63,188 nt of DNA. Source: Actinomycetes bacterium. GTDB taxonomy: Bacteria; Actinomycetota; Actinomycetes; Actinomycetales; Microbacteriaceae. Below, one piece after another: positions 15,026-22,911 of this stretch (within the stretch, counting starts at the first letter, position 1; every line of letters begins with the position of its first letter). Location: assembly GCA_023428065.1 (NCBI GenBank), contig JAEYZI010000039.1, positions 1-63,188 of the forward strand. Direction: 5' to 3'. The position numbers were made by a program, and so were the translations under genes. The notes under the pieces were generated by a model that worked only from the letters and a program-made list of their open reading frames with translations, did not search any database and was not told the DNA's origin.

Positions 15026-16222
15026 GTGACTGACAACGAGACCCTCGCGGCCCTGGGCTTCACCCAGGATGCTGCGGCGAACTCGGGGAACCCCGCGCAG
15101 GCACCGCGCGCGGCCTCCGATGCGGGCTCGGATGCTGCCGAGCTCCGCGAGTTCCCGTCCCGTCGTTCGCTCCGTTCCACGGTGCCTCCCGTCGTCTCCG
15201 TCGACGCGGTGATGCACGCCGCCGCGACTCCCGCACAGCCGGGCTCCCGTCGTGCGGCGCGCGAGGCCCGCGCGGCGAGCGAGGCGCCCATCCCGACCTC
15301 CGCCGCCTTCGGGCTGACGCCGGTGCAGCCGTCGGAGGGCACCTCCACCGTCTCGGTGCCGCAGGTCGCAGCGCCGTTCGGCACCTTCGAGCTCGCGCCG
15401 GCCCCCGCCGCGAACGCGCACGAGTCGCGGCGTTCGCGGAGCGGCCGCACGGCCCCGCCGCCGCAGGCCGCGGGTGCTCGTGCCGTCACGACCGGCCAGG
15501 TGAGCCGTTCCGGTGCCGTGCGCAAGCGGCTGAGCGTCGCCGGCACGATGGTGCTCGTGGGCGGCCTGTTCGTCTCGCTCACCCTCCCCGCGTACGGGTC
15601 GGCCGACTACACGGGCGAGCTCGCCGACTCCGCCGCGGAGGTCGACGGCCAGACCCTCGCCCTCAAGGCCGACATCGCCGCGACGGCCGCCGTGGGAGAC
15701 ACCCGTGACGGCTACGACGCCGTGAGCGCATCCGATCTCAAGCGCCTCTACCGCGACGCCCTCAAGCAGAAGCGCATGGCCGAGTACCTCGCCTCCGGGG
15801 CGCAGGCGCTCGGCGACGACTACCCCTGGGCCACCGAGCTCGGCATGGGTCAGGGCGGCGGCCTGTCGCCGCTGAGGTACTTCGTGCGCCAGTGCGTGGA
15901 CTTCGTCGCGTGGCGCCTGAACCGCGACGCCGGCAGCTACGGCCAGCCGTTCAAGTACGACTGGTCGTCGCTCACCCCCGGCGGCGGCAACGCGTCGTCG
16001 TGGAAGCGCCAGTGGGAGAACCACGGCTGGGCCACGAGCACGACGCCTTCGCCCGGCTGGGTCGCCTGGTTCCCGGGTCAGAACCACGTCGCCTATGTCA
16101 ACAACGTGCTGCCCGACGGCTCCGTCCTCATCGAGGAGTACAACTGGGGCGGCCGCGACGTCTACAACCAGCGCATCATCGAGGCCGGGTCCGCGATCTA
16201 CCTCTCCCCGCCCCCGCGCTGA
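15026..16222 (+). CDS. Membrane-anchored or exported CHAP-domain amidase/peptidase
   Basis: 398 residues. A long Ala/Pro/Ser-rich N-terminal region (1-165) precedes one hydrophobic segment (about 172-190, LSVAGTMVLVGGLFVSLTLP). Next is RDGYDAVSASDLKRLYRDAL, then a CHAP domain (about 265-395) with the catalytic Cys in RQCVDFVAWRL and His in NHVAYVNNV. CHAP enzymes cut peptidoglycan amide bonds. With ~165 residues before the TM segment, it may be a type II membrane protein with a cytoplasmic N-terminal region that could be regulated or cleaved. It has its own promoter. Confidence 0.88.
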   Translation: MTDNETLAALGFTQDAAANSGNPAQAPRAASDAGSDAAELREFPSRRSLRSTVPPVVSVDAVMHAAATPAQPGSRRAAREARAASEAPIPTSAAFGLTPVQPSEGTSTVSVPQVAAPFGTFELAPAPAANAHESRRSRSGRTAPPPQAAGARAVTTGQVSRSGAVRKRLSVAGTMVLVGGLFVSLTLPAYGSADYTGELADSAAEVDGQTLALKADIAATAAVGDTRDGYDAVSASDLKRLYRDALKQKRMAEYLASGAQALGDDYPWATELGMGQGGGLSPLRYFVRQCVDFVAWRLNRDAGSYGQPFKYDWSSLTPGGGNASSWKRQWENHGWATSTTPSPGWVAWFPGQNHVAYVNNVLPDGSVLIEEYNWGGRDVYNQRIIEAGSAIYLSPPPR

Positions 16223-16279
16223 TCCCGCCCCGCGGCGTCCCGTGGCCCCCTGCCGCCGCTCGCTAGACTCGAGCGGTCA

Positions 16280-16351
16280 GCCTCTGTAGCTCAATGGAAG
16301 AGCAGTTCCGTCCTAAGGAAAGGGTTGGGGGTTCGAGTCCCTCCAGGGGCA
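16280..16351 (+). tRNA. tRNA-Arg (CCT anticodon)
   Basis: 72 nt with all four stems: acceptor GCCTCTG/CAGGGGC, D stem GCTC/GAGC, anticodon loop GTCCTAA reading CCT, T arm GGGGG-TTCGAGT-CCCTC. CCA is not encoded. Its 3' end borders a lower-GC segment with secreted-protein cargo; tRNA-Arg(CCT) genes are frequent integration sites in actinobacteria. Confidence 0.92.
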
Positions 16352-16759
16352 CTCCATCGGAATACCGACCGGAACGTCCGCCTTCAGGGCGCCTTTCGCG
16401 CTGGGAACTGGCATCTTGCACGGGCGGCCCGCAGAATCGGACCCCAGCTGTCCACCTTGTCTGAGCGCCGGCCATCTCCCGGCAGACACATACTTTGGGT
16501 TGTCGTCGAACGCGAGATCCGCTCGTTTATCTCGGGTGCCCTATGGGCGGGCAACCCGAGCGAGAGGTGACTACTTCTGACGGCGGCGATGCGTTCGGGC
16601 TGCGGGCACTCGCCCGATGATCGAACGGATGTCTCCGCCGGGGGGCCCAGGACTGGGTCGATCCGTTCCGCGGGTGCGGCGATTCGGGTCGCTGCCCGAA
16701 AGGGAATCGTGACCATATCGACCGTGACAGACATGGCGGCGCTGGGACAGACTGTCGCC
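16352..16759. other. Gene-free stretch after tRNA-Arg
   Basis: No convincing gene on either strand. It holds one imperfect hairpin (16531-16537 with 16554-16560, plus an inner GCCC/GGGC pairing) and no integrase or clear att repeat of the tRNA 3' end. Base composition is less GC-rich than the flanks. Confidence 0.4.
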
Positions 16760-17092
16760 ATGAAGTTACGACAGGTCGCCCTCTCCGCTGTCGCTGTTTC
16801 GATGTGCTTTTCCACCGCATCGTGCGCGGCCTCCGGAGAGGCGGCGTGGGCGGTGGAATCCTGCGATGCTCTGGCTTCGTGGACCTCGGCCGCGCAGCCA
16901 GAGGCGGATCAAGAACGCGTGGGACGAGTCGTCGCCGGGCTTGTACCCGAAGGCGATTCGGGCCCGCTAGCAGAAGCCGCGCGAGAATTCGCCGACGCAG
17001 CCAGGAGCGGAGATCGCGCCGCTGTCCTCGAATCCGCAAAGGTCATGACCTCAGCCTGCGAAGCGATGGAGTTCGAACCGACCGAAGGCTGA
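16760..17092 (+). CDS. Small predicted lipoprotein, island cargo
   Basis: 110 residues from ATG 16760 (MKLRQVALSAVAV). A signal peptide ends in a lipobox-like STASC, so Cys near position 24 would be lipidated. The mature part is short, acidic and helical, with two further Cys (ESCDALASWTS; TSACEAMEF) that could pair. No family recognised. The in-frame upstream extension to 16589 has no signal-like start and is not preferred. Confidence 0.65.
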   Translation: MKLRQVALSAVAVSMCFSTASCAASGEAAWAVESCDALASWTSAAQPEADQERVGRVVAGLVPEGDSGPLAEAAREFADAARSGDRAAVLESAKVMTSACEAMEFEPTEG

Positions 17093-17115
17093 TCGGTTCC
17101 GCTCATTGCCCGCGA

Positions 17116-17760
17116 TTACTCGTCGACGAAAGCGGTGAGTTCGTCGACAGTGACGCTCATGTCGTTCTCCGGGAGCGGCTCGAAGGTTCCATCGGACTGC
17201 TCCGGATACTGCGCCTGATCCGGGTTGAGCAAACTGTAGGGGGAGTCGCCGTCGCCGGAGAGGAAGACGAGCACCGAGCCGGCCTGCGCGATGGACGATT
17301 CATCGGGGGCGATGAACGTGCCTCCGTCGGCCTCGCCGCCCAGTTGCTTGATCTCGATCACGTCTCCGGGTAGCAGATCTCCCTTCTGGGATGAGACCAC
17401 GACGGCGGTGTAGGCCGTGACGATGATGGGCGGGGTCTCGGGCGCATCGGAAGCAGTCGAGGCAGGCGCGCCGAGCTGCGGGTTCTGTTCGGGGTCGTCG
17501 GGGTTCTCCGGTGCGATCGGCTCCAGCTCGTAGGTCCGCGATTCGCCGGTGAGTTCGACCACGACCACCAAGTCTGCCGCCTGCGTGAGGTCGTCCAGGG
17601 TGTCGAACTCGGGGTAGTCCGCGTGGTACTCCACGACCTGGGGTTCGGTGGCCGGTTCGCTGGGCGGGGCCACTGGTGCGCACGCTGCCAAGGACACAAC
17701 GACAGCCGCCACTGCTCCGAGGTACGGAATTCTGCTCGTGTGATTCATTTGTTCACTCAC
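17116..17760 (-). CDS. Predicted lipoprotein, island cargo
   Basis: 214 residues. Signal peptide with lipobox LAAC (Cys27 from the GTG start), a Pro-rich linker, then a domain with VVVVELTGESRTYEL, VVSSQKGDLLPGDVIEIKQLGG and GSVLVFLSGDGDSPYSLLN. This beta-rich layout resembles small exported proteins of actinobacteria of unknown function. The GTG at 17760 overlaps the stop of the upstream protease gene by 4 nt (GTGA), so they are co-translated; ATG at 17748 is the alternative start. Pairing with a secreted protease suggests a linked role, for example an inhibitor, chaperone or surface receptor; this is inference. Confidence 0.75.
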   Translation of the reverse strand: MSEQMNHTSRIPYLGAVAAVVVSLAACAPVAPPSEPATEPQVVEYHADYPEFDTLDDLTQAADLVVVVELTGESRTYELEPIAPENPDDPEQNPQLGAPASTASDAPETPPIIVTAYTAVVVSSQKGDLLPGDVIEIKQLGGEADGGTFIAPDESSIAQAGSVLVFLSGDGDSPYSLLNPDQAQYPEQSDGTFEPLPENDMSVTVDELTAFVDE

Positions 17761-18302
17761 TCGTTAGGGAAGCCGGGGTAGTTGTTCCGGACGTTCACAA
17801 CGTCGCTGCTGGAGGGGCTGACCATGCTGTTCCTGGGTCGGTTGCGGTTCATGATCGAGTCCTGGCCATCGCGGTGACCGAGCTTGAGAGCGTGCCCGTA
17901 TTCGTGAACAGTGACGCTGGTGACAAAGTTCCCGAAGTTCACCGCGCTCGCCGAAATCGTTCGCGCGTTGAGACTGATGTACATGCAGTTGTTGGGGCTG
18001 CAGCTCGTATAGAGACCGAACCACGTGTCGCTGTACGACGCAGCGGTGACGGTCGAGACCGCATCGGACTGCTTCGTGAGCCGAACCGGCGAATAGGTCG
18101 CATTCCAGTTTGAGATCGCGTTGTTGAGTGGCGTCTGCCATGTTGAGTTGTAGCTATAGGGGTAGATCGTGAGCCGGGGAACGCTCTGTCCGTTCGAGTA
18201 ATAGCTGTCGTCACCGACGGCTGCCGACAGCGGCGTGAGCGTGATGGCGGTCGCTAAGAGGAGCGACACGAGAACCTTCCTTCGCATCCGTTTCACGATC
18301 AT
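17757..18302 (-). CDS. Secreted metzincin-like zinc metalloprotease
   Basis: 181 residues. Signal peptide (KVLVSLLLATAITLTPLSAA), then a small catalytic domain. Zinc motif HEYGHALKLGH carries the three His and catalytic Glu of HExxHxxGxxH, but the usual Gly at position 8 is Lys. A Met-turn-like DSIMNRN follows 11 residues later, as in matrixins. Two Cys (SCSPNNCMY) may form a disulfide. It has no pro-peptide with a Cys switch. It would act outside the cell. Part of the lower-GC segment, in one operon with the lipoprotein gene. Confidence 0.85.
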   Translation of the reverse strand: MIVKRMRRKVLVSLLLATAITLTPLSAAVGDDSYYSNGQSVPRLTIYPYSYNSTWQTPLNNAISNWNATYSPVRLTKQSDAVSTVTAASYSDTWFGLYTSCSPNNCMYISLNARTISASAVNFGNFVTSVTVHEYGHALKLGHRDGQDSIMNRNRPRNSMVSPSSSDVVNVRNNYPGFPNE

Positions 18303-18784
18303 GACGTCCTCTCAACTCGGCTATTGAAGGACAAGGTACACGCCGGCACAGAGCCGAACAAGGAAAATGTGATTGACGCTCCGCAAGACGAATAATGCGG
18401 TGAAGATGCTTGTGCGGAGATCGTGCTCCCCGCGGCCTCGACACGCTCGTGACCATCGGCAACCCGTGGCGTCCCAGCCAGTGCGCCAAGCATGATCATT
18501 ACTCACGGTAGGGCGTGAAGCGACAGATATCCGTTGTACCGATTGGATGTCTCTTTGTGTCCGGTGGTCGTGCGCCTGGCAGATGACCGACTCCGACCCA
18601 TCACTGTCACAACAGGCTGGACGGGCCTTCAGCGAATACGCCCGCTCAGCAGCGCTCTCGAGCGGTACCAGGAGGTCACCAAAGCTCGTCCGCGGCCGAA
18701 GAAGGGTGCGGGCTACGAGATCGGAGTCTTGGGTGAAGTTCACCCCGAAATTGAGGTTGAGAAGTTCGTGAAGATCTTGCTCAA
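18303..18784. other. Low-GC stretch without a supported gene
   Basis: By my count 18361-18420 is 29/60 G+C, far below the flanks. Two open frames (18321-18743 minus, 18534-18848 plus) are present. The last 60 codons of the plus frame look somewhat protein-like (VHPEIEVEKFVKILLNYERR) but I recognise no family and see no ribosome site. It may hold remnants of a mobile element. Confidence 0.35.
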
Positions 18785-19075
18785 CTACGAGCGTCGAGAT
18801 CCCTGGGCTCTACGTCGCTTCTTGACCCCATTCCTGTTGAGCCGATGATGCACCGTCCATTCGGACGTTCCGACTTCGCGTGCGATGTCCACCGGCGCCG
18901 TGCCGGCTTCGTAGAGCTCGACAATCCGAGCGTTCTGCGCGGCCGTGAGGCGTACTGGAGACTTCGGGCGACGGGCGAGCGAGCGCACGACGCGTTCAGG
19001 TGCTGCGCGGCTCAAGAGGCCGAGGAGTCGCTTCGTCTCTGGTTCCGAATTCAAGTACCGTCCCAGCAGGCGCAC
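18785..19075 (-). CDS. Small helix-turn-helix protein (resolvase-type HTH)
   Basis: 96 residues. The C-terminal half is a recombinase/transposase-like HTH: LTAAQNARIVELYEAGTAPVDI then AREVGTSEWTVHHRLNRNGV. There is no serine-recombinase catalytic domain. It may be a stand-alone small DNA-binding protein, a type often seen in actinobacterial accessory regions, or the DNA-binding end of a lost resolvase. It sits at the distal edge of the lower-GC segment, 13 bp from the SDR gene, where GC returns to normal. Confidence 0.65.
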   Translation of the reverse strand: MRLLGRYLNSEPETKRLLGLLSRAAPERVVRSLARRPKSPVRLTAAQNARIVELYEAGTAPVDIAREVGTSEWTVHHRLNRNGVKKRRRAQGSRRS

Positions 19076-19087
19076 CGACGAATAGCC

Positions 19088-19960
19088 CTACTCGGCTCGC
19101 GCGGAACGGACGACGGCGCGGCGACCGCTCGACGCGAGTGCCCAGTCGAGCACGCCATCCGGGAGCAGCCGGGCGAGGCGCGTGAAGAGGGCCGCATCGC
19201 GACCGATCGTGCGACGCGAACGCGCACGTGGCGCGGTCACGACGTCCGCGATCTCCGCGCCCGCCGCATCGGCGCTCATGCCCGTGCGCTCGAACTCCCG
19301 CACGGTCGCATGGAACGTCGTCATGAGGCGGTCGTAGCGGATGCGCTGGTCGTCGGACATGGTCGCGGTGAGCGCGTGCGCCGCGCGCGTGCCGGAGTCG
19401 GTCATGCCTGTGCGGACGGCCCCCGGCTCGATCACGGTGACCTCGACGCCCTGGTCGTGCACCTCGCGCCGGAGGGCGTCGCTCACCGCCTCGAGCGCGA
19501 ACTTGGTGGCGCTGTACGCGCCGAACGCCGCCATGGCGATGCGTCCGCCGGTCGAACTGATGTTCACGATGCGGCCGCCGCTGCGCCGAAGCGCGGGGAG
19601 GAGCGCCTGGATGAGCGCGATCTGGCCGAACAGGTTGACCTCGAACATGGCGCGCCAGGTGGAGAGCGGGAGCGCCTCGACGGGCCCGTTCGCGGCCATC
19701 CCGGCGCAGTTGACGAGCGCCCGCAGCGGGCGCTGCTCGGGGTCGCGGGCCACGCGCCCGGCGAGCGCCGCGACATCCTCGGGCCGCGTCACATCGAGCA
19801 GCACCGGTTCGAGCCCCGGTTCGCGGATGTCGTCGCCGGCCTCCGCGCTCCGCACCCCCGCCAGCACGTGGAAGCCCCGTCGGGCGAGCGCGACGGCGGT
19901 CGCCCGACCCATCCCGGAGGACGCTCCGGTCACCACCACCAATTCATGTGACGTTGTCAT
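19088..19960 (-). CDS. Short-chain dehydrogenase/reductase
   Basis: 290 residues, classical SDR: coenzyme motif TGASSGMGRA, NCAGMAANG, catalytic Ser in NISSTGG, and YSATK with the catalytic Tyr and Lys. A C-terminal extension of ~60 residues exceeds the usual 250. Substrate unknown. It is divergent from a tetR gene 48 bp away. The start ATG lies within a palindrome TGACgttGTCA that also occurs before tetR. TACCGT precedes the ATG by 6 nt, so both divergent genes appear leaderless and jointly repressed. Confidence 0.9.
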   Translation of the reverse strand: MTTSHELVVVTGASSGMGRATAVALARRGFHVLAGVRSAEAGDDIREPGLEPVLLDVTRPEDVAALAGRVARDPEQRPLRALVNCAGMAANGPVEALPLSTWRAMFEVNLFGQIALIQALLPALRRSGGRIVNISSTGGRIAMAAFGAYSATKFALEAVSDALRREVHDQGVEVTVIEPGAVRTGMTDSGTRAAHALTATMSDDQRIRYDRLMTTFHATVREFERTGMSADAAGAEIADVVTAPRARSRRTIGRDAALFTRLARLLPDGVLDWALASSGRRAVVRSARAE

Positions 19961-19994
19961 ATGGGAACGGTAGGCGGTTCATGTGACGCTGTCA
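19943..19994. promoter_or_regulatory. Paired TetR operators between divergent SDR and tetR genes
   Basis: Two copies of a 17-bp element, TTCATGTGACG(T/C)TGTCA, at 19943-19959 and 19978-19994, 35 bp apart on the same strand. Each contains TGACnnnGTCA. Copy 1 extends to a near-perfect palindrome CATgTGACgttGTCAtATG that covers the start codon of the SDR gene; copy 2 lies just before the TAAGCT -10 box of tetR. Confidence 0.65.
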
Positions 19995-20008
19995 AGTAAG
20001 CTCCCGAC

Positions 20009-20581
20009 ATGACCACACGCGCGGAGTCGGCGGCCGGCACGCGGCGCGCGCTCATCGACGCCGCGACCGCCCTGCTCGAGGAGGGGGGTCCCGCCGCGGT
20101 GACACTCCGATCCGTCGGCGAACGGGCGGGGGTCTCGCGTGGCGCGCCCTACGGCCACTTCGATGGCAAGGCGCACCTGCTCGCCACGCTCGCGGCGCAG
20201 AGCTGGGGCCGAATGCGCGACCGGCTTGCCGCGCTCCCCGCGACCGAGAAGGACCCGGCGATGCGCCTCCGCACCGCCATCCAGGCGATCGTCGAGCTCG
20301 GGGTCGAGCATCGGCCGAGCTACGACCTCATGTTCACGGTTCCCGACGAGCACCCCGAGCTCGTGGCGCGCGCGGCGTCGGAGGCTCAGGATCTCTTCAT
20401 CGGCCTCGTCGCTGACGTCGTCGGCCCCGGCGTCGACCCCCGCCGAGTCGCTGCGCTCGTGATGGCGACGACGCACGGGATCGCCGACATGGCGGCGAAC
20501 GGACACCTCCGGAAGGAGAAGTGGGGCGTGGGGACTGGGGAGCTCGTCGACGACCTCGTCGCGCAGCTCGTGCGGGCGTAG
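20009..20581 (+). CDS. TetR/AcrR-family regulator
   Basis: 190 residues. N-terminal HTH (ALIDAATALLEEGGPAAVTL then GERAGVSRGAPYGHFDGK) and a C-terminal ligand domain of the type with ELGVEHRPSYDLMFTVPDEH. TAAGCT is 6 nt before the ATG. It most probably represses itself and the divergent SDR gene through the two 17-bp repeats in the 48-bp gap. The inducer may be the SDR substrate; this is inferred from gene order. Confidence 0.9.
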   Translation: MTTRAESAAGTRRALIDAATALLEEGGPAAVTLRSVGERAGVSRGAPYGHFDGKAHLLATLAAQSWGRMRDRLAALPATEKDPAMRLRTAIQAIVELGVEHRPSYDLMFTVPDEHPELVARAASEAQDLFIGLVADVVGPGVDPRRVAALVMATTHGIADMAANGHLRKEKWGVGTGELVDDLVAQLVRA

Positions 20582-20653
20582 CTGCGCCCGGAGACTCGAG
20601 CAGTTCGGCCGCTCTCGTATCACCCCTCTGAGAGCCTGCGGCTCATCCGCCGC

Positions 20654-20983
20654 TCAGTCGGCGACGAGGCTGCCCTCCAGGTAGGCGGTGAGGATGCGGC
20701 TGAGCCGCGGCTCGAAGTCGACGAGTGCGTGCCCGAGGCGGGGATCGGCGCGATACAGGGCGGCAATCTCCGGAGGCGGTGTCGAGATCTGCCAGAAGGT
20801 GCCGGCAAGCGACGTGGCCACGGCCACGAGGTCGCGGGCCGCGTCGTCGCCGAGCGCGGGCAGTGCGCCCCGGGCCGCCGAGGCGATCCGGTCCAGATGA
20901 TCGCCGACGGCCAGCTTGTAGGCGCGCACGGCTTCCACCGAGACATTCCGCTCGAGGTTCATCGGCGTCTGGGCGAAGAGCGC
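20654..20983 (-). pseudogene. TetR-family gene, N-terminally deleted
   Basis: The minus strand encodes 109 residues of a TetR C-terminal domain (ALFAQTPMNLERN, LAGTFWQISTPPPEIAALY, EPRLSRILTAYLEGSL) but no DNA-binding domain. Upstream of the Ala codon at 20981-20983 the reading frame runs antisense through an SDR gene, so the family match ends abruptly. The missing piece would be the first ~55-60 codons. An internal ATG at 20962 could be used, but the product would lack the HTH. Confidence 0.75.
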
Positions 20984-21811
20984 GGGTTCGGTCGCGCCCT
21001 CTCTCTCGCGGCACTGCGTGCGGGCGACCAGGTCGTCGCCACCGCCCGCAGGCCCGAGCAGCTCGACGAGCTGGTCGCTGAATTCGGCGACAGCATCCTC
21101 CCGCTGGCGCTCGACGTCACCGATCCCGCCCGCGTCGTCGACGCCCTGCACGAGGCGCGCGAGCACTTCGGTCGCATCGACGTGGTCGTCAACAACGCGG
21201 GCTACGCCAACGTGGCGCCGATCGAGACGGCATCGGAGGAGGATTTCCGCCGCCAGTTCGAGACCAACTTCTGGGGCGTCTACCACGTCTCCCGCGCGGC
21301 GATCCCGTTGCTTCGCGAACAGGGGAGCGGCCTGATCGTCCAGTTCTCCTCCGTCGGCGGACGGGTCGGCGGCACCCCCGGCCTCGCGTCCTACCAGGCG
21401 GCGAAGTTCGCGATCGACGGCTTCAGCCGCTCGCTCCGCGCCGAGATCGCACCCTTCGGCACGAAGGTCCTCGTCGTCGAGCCCAGCGGGTTCCGCACGG
21501 ATTGGGCGGGGTCCTCCATGGAGGTCCAGGAGGTGCCGGAGGAGTACGCCGCGACGGTCGGCGCCGGGGGCGGTGCGCTGCGTACGCTCGCCAGCGAGGC
21601 TCCGGGTGACCCGGCGCGTGTGGCGGAGATCCTGGTCGCGCTCGCCAAGCGGTCGGAGATCCCGGAGAACCTGCCCGTCGGTGTGAACGCGACCGAGATG
21701 GCCGTGGCCCTGGATCGGAAGCTCCTGGTCTCGGACCTGCTCTGGGGACCCGTCAGCCGCTCCGCCGACATCGGCGAACCCTTCCCGGTGGACTTCCCCC
21801 CGCAGCCCTGA
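20984..21811 (+). pseudogene. SDR-family oxidoreductase gene, N-terminally deleted
   Basis: 275 codons of a classical SDR from GFGRALSLAALRAGDQVVAT to the stop: DVTDPARV, VVNNAGYANV, FSSVGG, and SYQAAKFAIDG with the catalytic Tyr and Lys. The first ~12 residues, which hold the opening beta strand and most of the TGxxxGFG coenzyme loop, are gone. The frame continues upstream into sequence antisense to the tetR remnant and has no ribosome site. The ~275 remaining codons are undamaged, so the deletion may be recent. Confidence 0.72.
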
Positions 21812-21832
21812 CCCGCTCGCTCGCCCACCTCG

Positions 21833-22105
21833 TCCAAGCGGATCGCCACCCTCCAGGCGTTCGGAGACGCCTGGCCGCGAACCGACCACCTCGACACGCG
21901 CACCCGCGCCCTCGTGTCGGTGACGATCGCGGCGACTCTCGGGGTGCTCGAACCGCTCCGGGGGCAGTTGCGCATCCCCCTCAACAGCGGAGCCACCAAG
22001 GAGGAGATCGTCGAGGTCTTCATCCAGCACGCCGCCTACGCCAGCGTCGCTCGCGCGTTCGAGGGCTACGGCATCGCGGCCGAGGTCTTCGCCGAGCACC
22101 CCTGA
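21833..22105 (+). pseudogene. Carboxymuconolactone decarboxylase-like gene, 5' truncated
   Basis: 90 codons in the CMD family: AFGDAWPRTDHLDTRTRALV, GVLEPLRGQLRIPLNSGATK, EEIVEVFIQHAAYASVARA. The homology begins about 20 bp after the SDR stop in the same frame, with no ATG, GTG or TTG before an internal GTG at 21914. The usual family also has a longer N-terminus. The CxxC/His catalytic motif of AhpD-type members is absent. Together with the two neighbours it marks a decaying patch. Confidence 0.6.
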
Positions 22106-22230
22106 GCACGCCCGCGGTTCGTCGCAGGGGGAGTGGCGACGCTCCCGCTGCGACCCGCGGGGCGGGTCCGTCGGTCGGTGAGGCAGGTTTCCCCGGCGCG
22201 GCGAAGGTCGACGCCCGCCTCCCCCGACCT

Positions 22231-22842
22231 CTACGAGCTGCGCGCGGCGTCGGCGCTTCTCGACGCGAGCAGTTCCCCGACGAGCGTTCGAGCCGCCGTG
22301 CGAGCTGCCGACAGGATCTCTTCGTCGCTGCTCTCGGTTCCTGCGGCCGCTTCGACGGCGAAGTTGATGCTGAGAAGCGCCATCCGAATGAGAAGCGCGT
22401 CAGACGGCGTGGGGTCGTCGAGCACGGGGGTCAGCCTCGCCGCCACCCGGTCGAGACCCTCGCCGATCCGTTCGCCCTCCGCGCCACCGAGTTCGCCCGA
22501 GAGTCGCGGATTCGCCGCGAGGAAGCGGATGCCGTGCAGCTTGTCGGCGGAGAAGCTCTCGACCCATCGGAGAACGGCGTGCTCGAGCAGGTCCGGCGAG
22601 GGCGGCTGTTCCTCGAGCCAGGAGAGAAGCGCCTCGGCTTCGTCGCCTCGCCGAGCGAACAGGCTCTGGAGGATGCTCTCCTTGCCCGGGAAGTAGTAGT
22701 ACAGCGACGCCTTGTTGATGCCGAGCGCATCCGCGATCTCGCGAAGAGATGTCGCCTCGTATCCCCGTCGGGTGAAGAGGTCGAGGGCGACTCTCTGGAT
22801 CTCTGCGCGCGTCTGGGCGCCCGATCGTCTCGCTGGTGCCAT
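22231..22842 (-). CDS. TetR-family regulator
   Basis: 203 residues from ATG 22842. The HTH is at about 10-55 (VALDLFTRRGYEATSLREIA then ALGINKASLYYYFPGKE). The C-terminal domain has the pattern of regulators that sense hydrophobic ligands (WLEEQPPSPDLLEHAVLRWV). The start is placed at MAPARRSG, because the extended frame upstream has no homologous sequence. It is divergent from an SRPBCC gene with a palindrome in the 69-bp gap. Confidence 0.88.
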   Translation of the reverse strand: MAPARRSGAQTRAEIQRVALDLFTRRGYEATSLREIADALGINKASLYYYFPGKESILQSLFARRGDEAEALLSWLEEQPPSPDLLEHAVLRWVESFSADKLHGIRFLAANPRLSGELGGAEGERIGEGLDRVAARLTPVLDDPTPSDALLIRMALLSINFAVEAAAGTESSDEEILSAARTAARTLVGELLASRSADAARSS

Positions 22843-22871
22843 CGCCTCATCGTAGATCTCCCTCGCCAATC

Positions 22872-22887
22872 TACCTAACGGTAGGTA
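22872..22887. promoter_or_regulatory. Palindromic operator TACCTA-N4-TAGGTA
   Basis: Perfect 6-bp arms (22872-22877 and 22882-22887) with ACGG between them, in the gap between tetR and SRPBCC genes. It overlaps the start of the TAGGCT -10 box (22887-22892) of the SRPBCC gene. Probable binding site of the adjacent TetR protein. Confidence 0.6.
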
Positions 22888-22911
22888 GGCTGAGGGTGGG
22901 AGGACAGGGGA

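Noticed and set aside
18534..18848. 104-codon plus-strand frame
   Set aside because: The second half looks somewhat protein-like, but it lacks a ribosome site and a known family and overlaps the end of the HTH gene on the other strand. Left as unassigned.
16280..19100. Direct repeat of the tRNA-Arg 3' end as attR
   Set aside because: I searched by eye for GGTTCGAGTCCC-like sequence at the far edge of the segment and found none.
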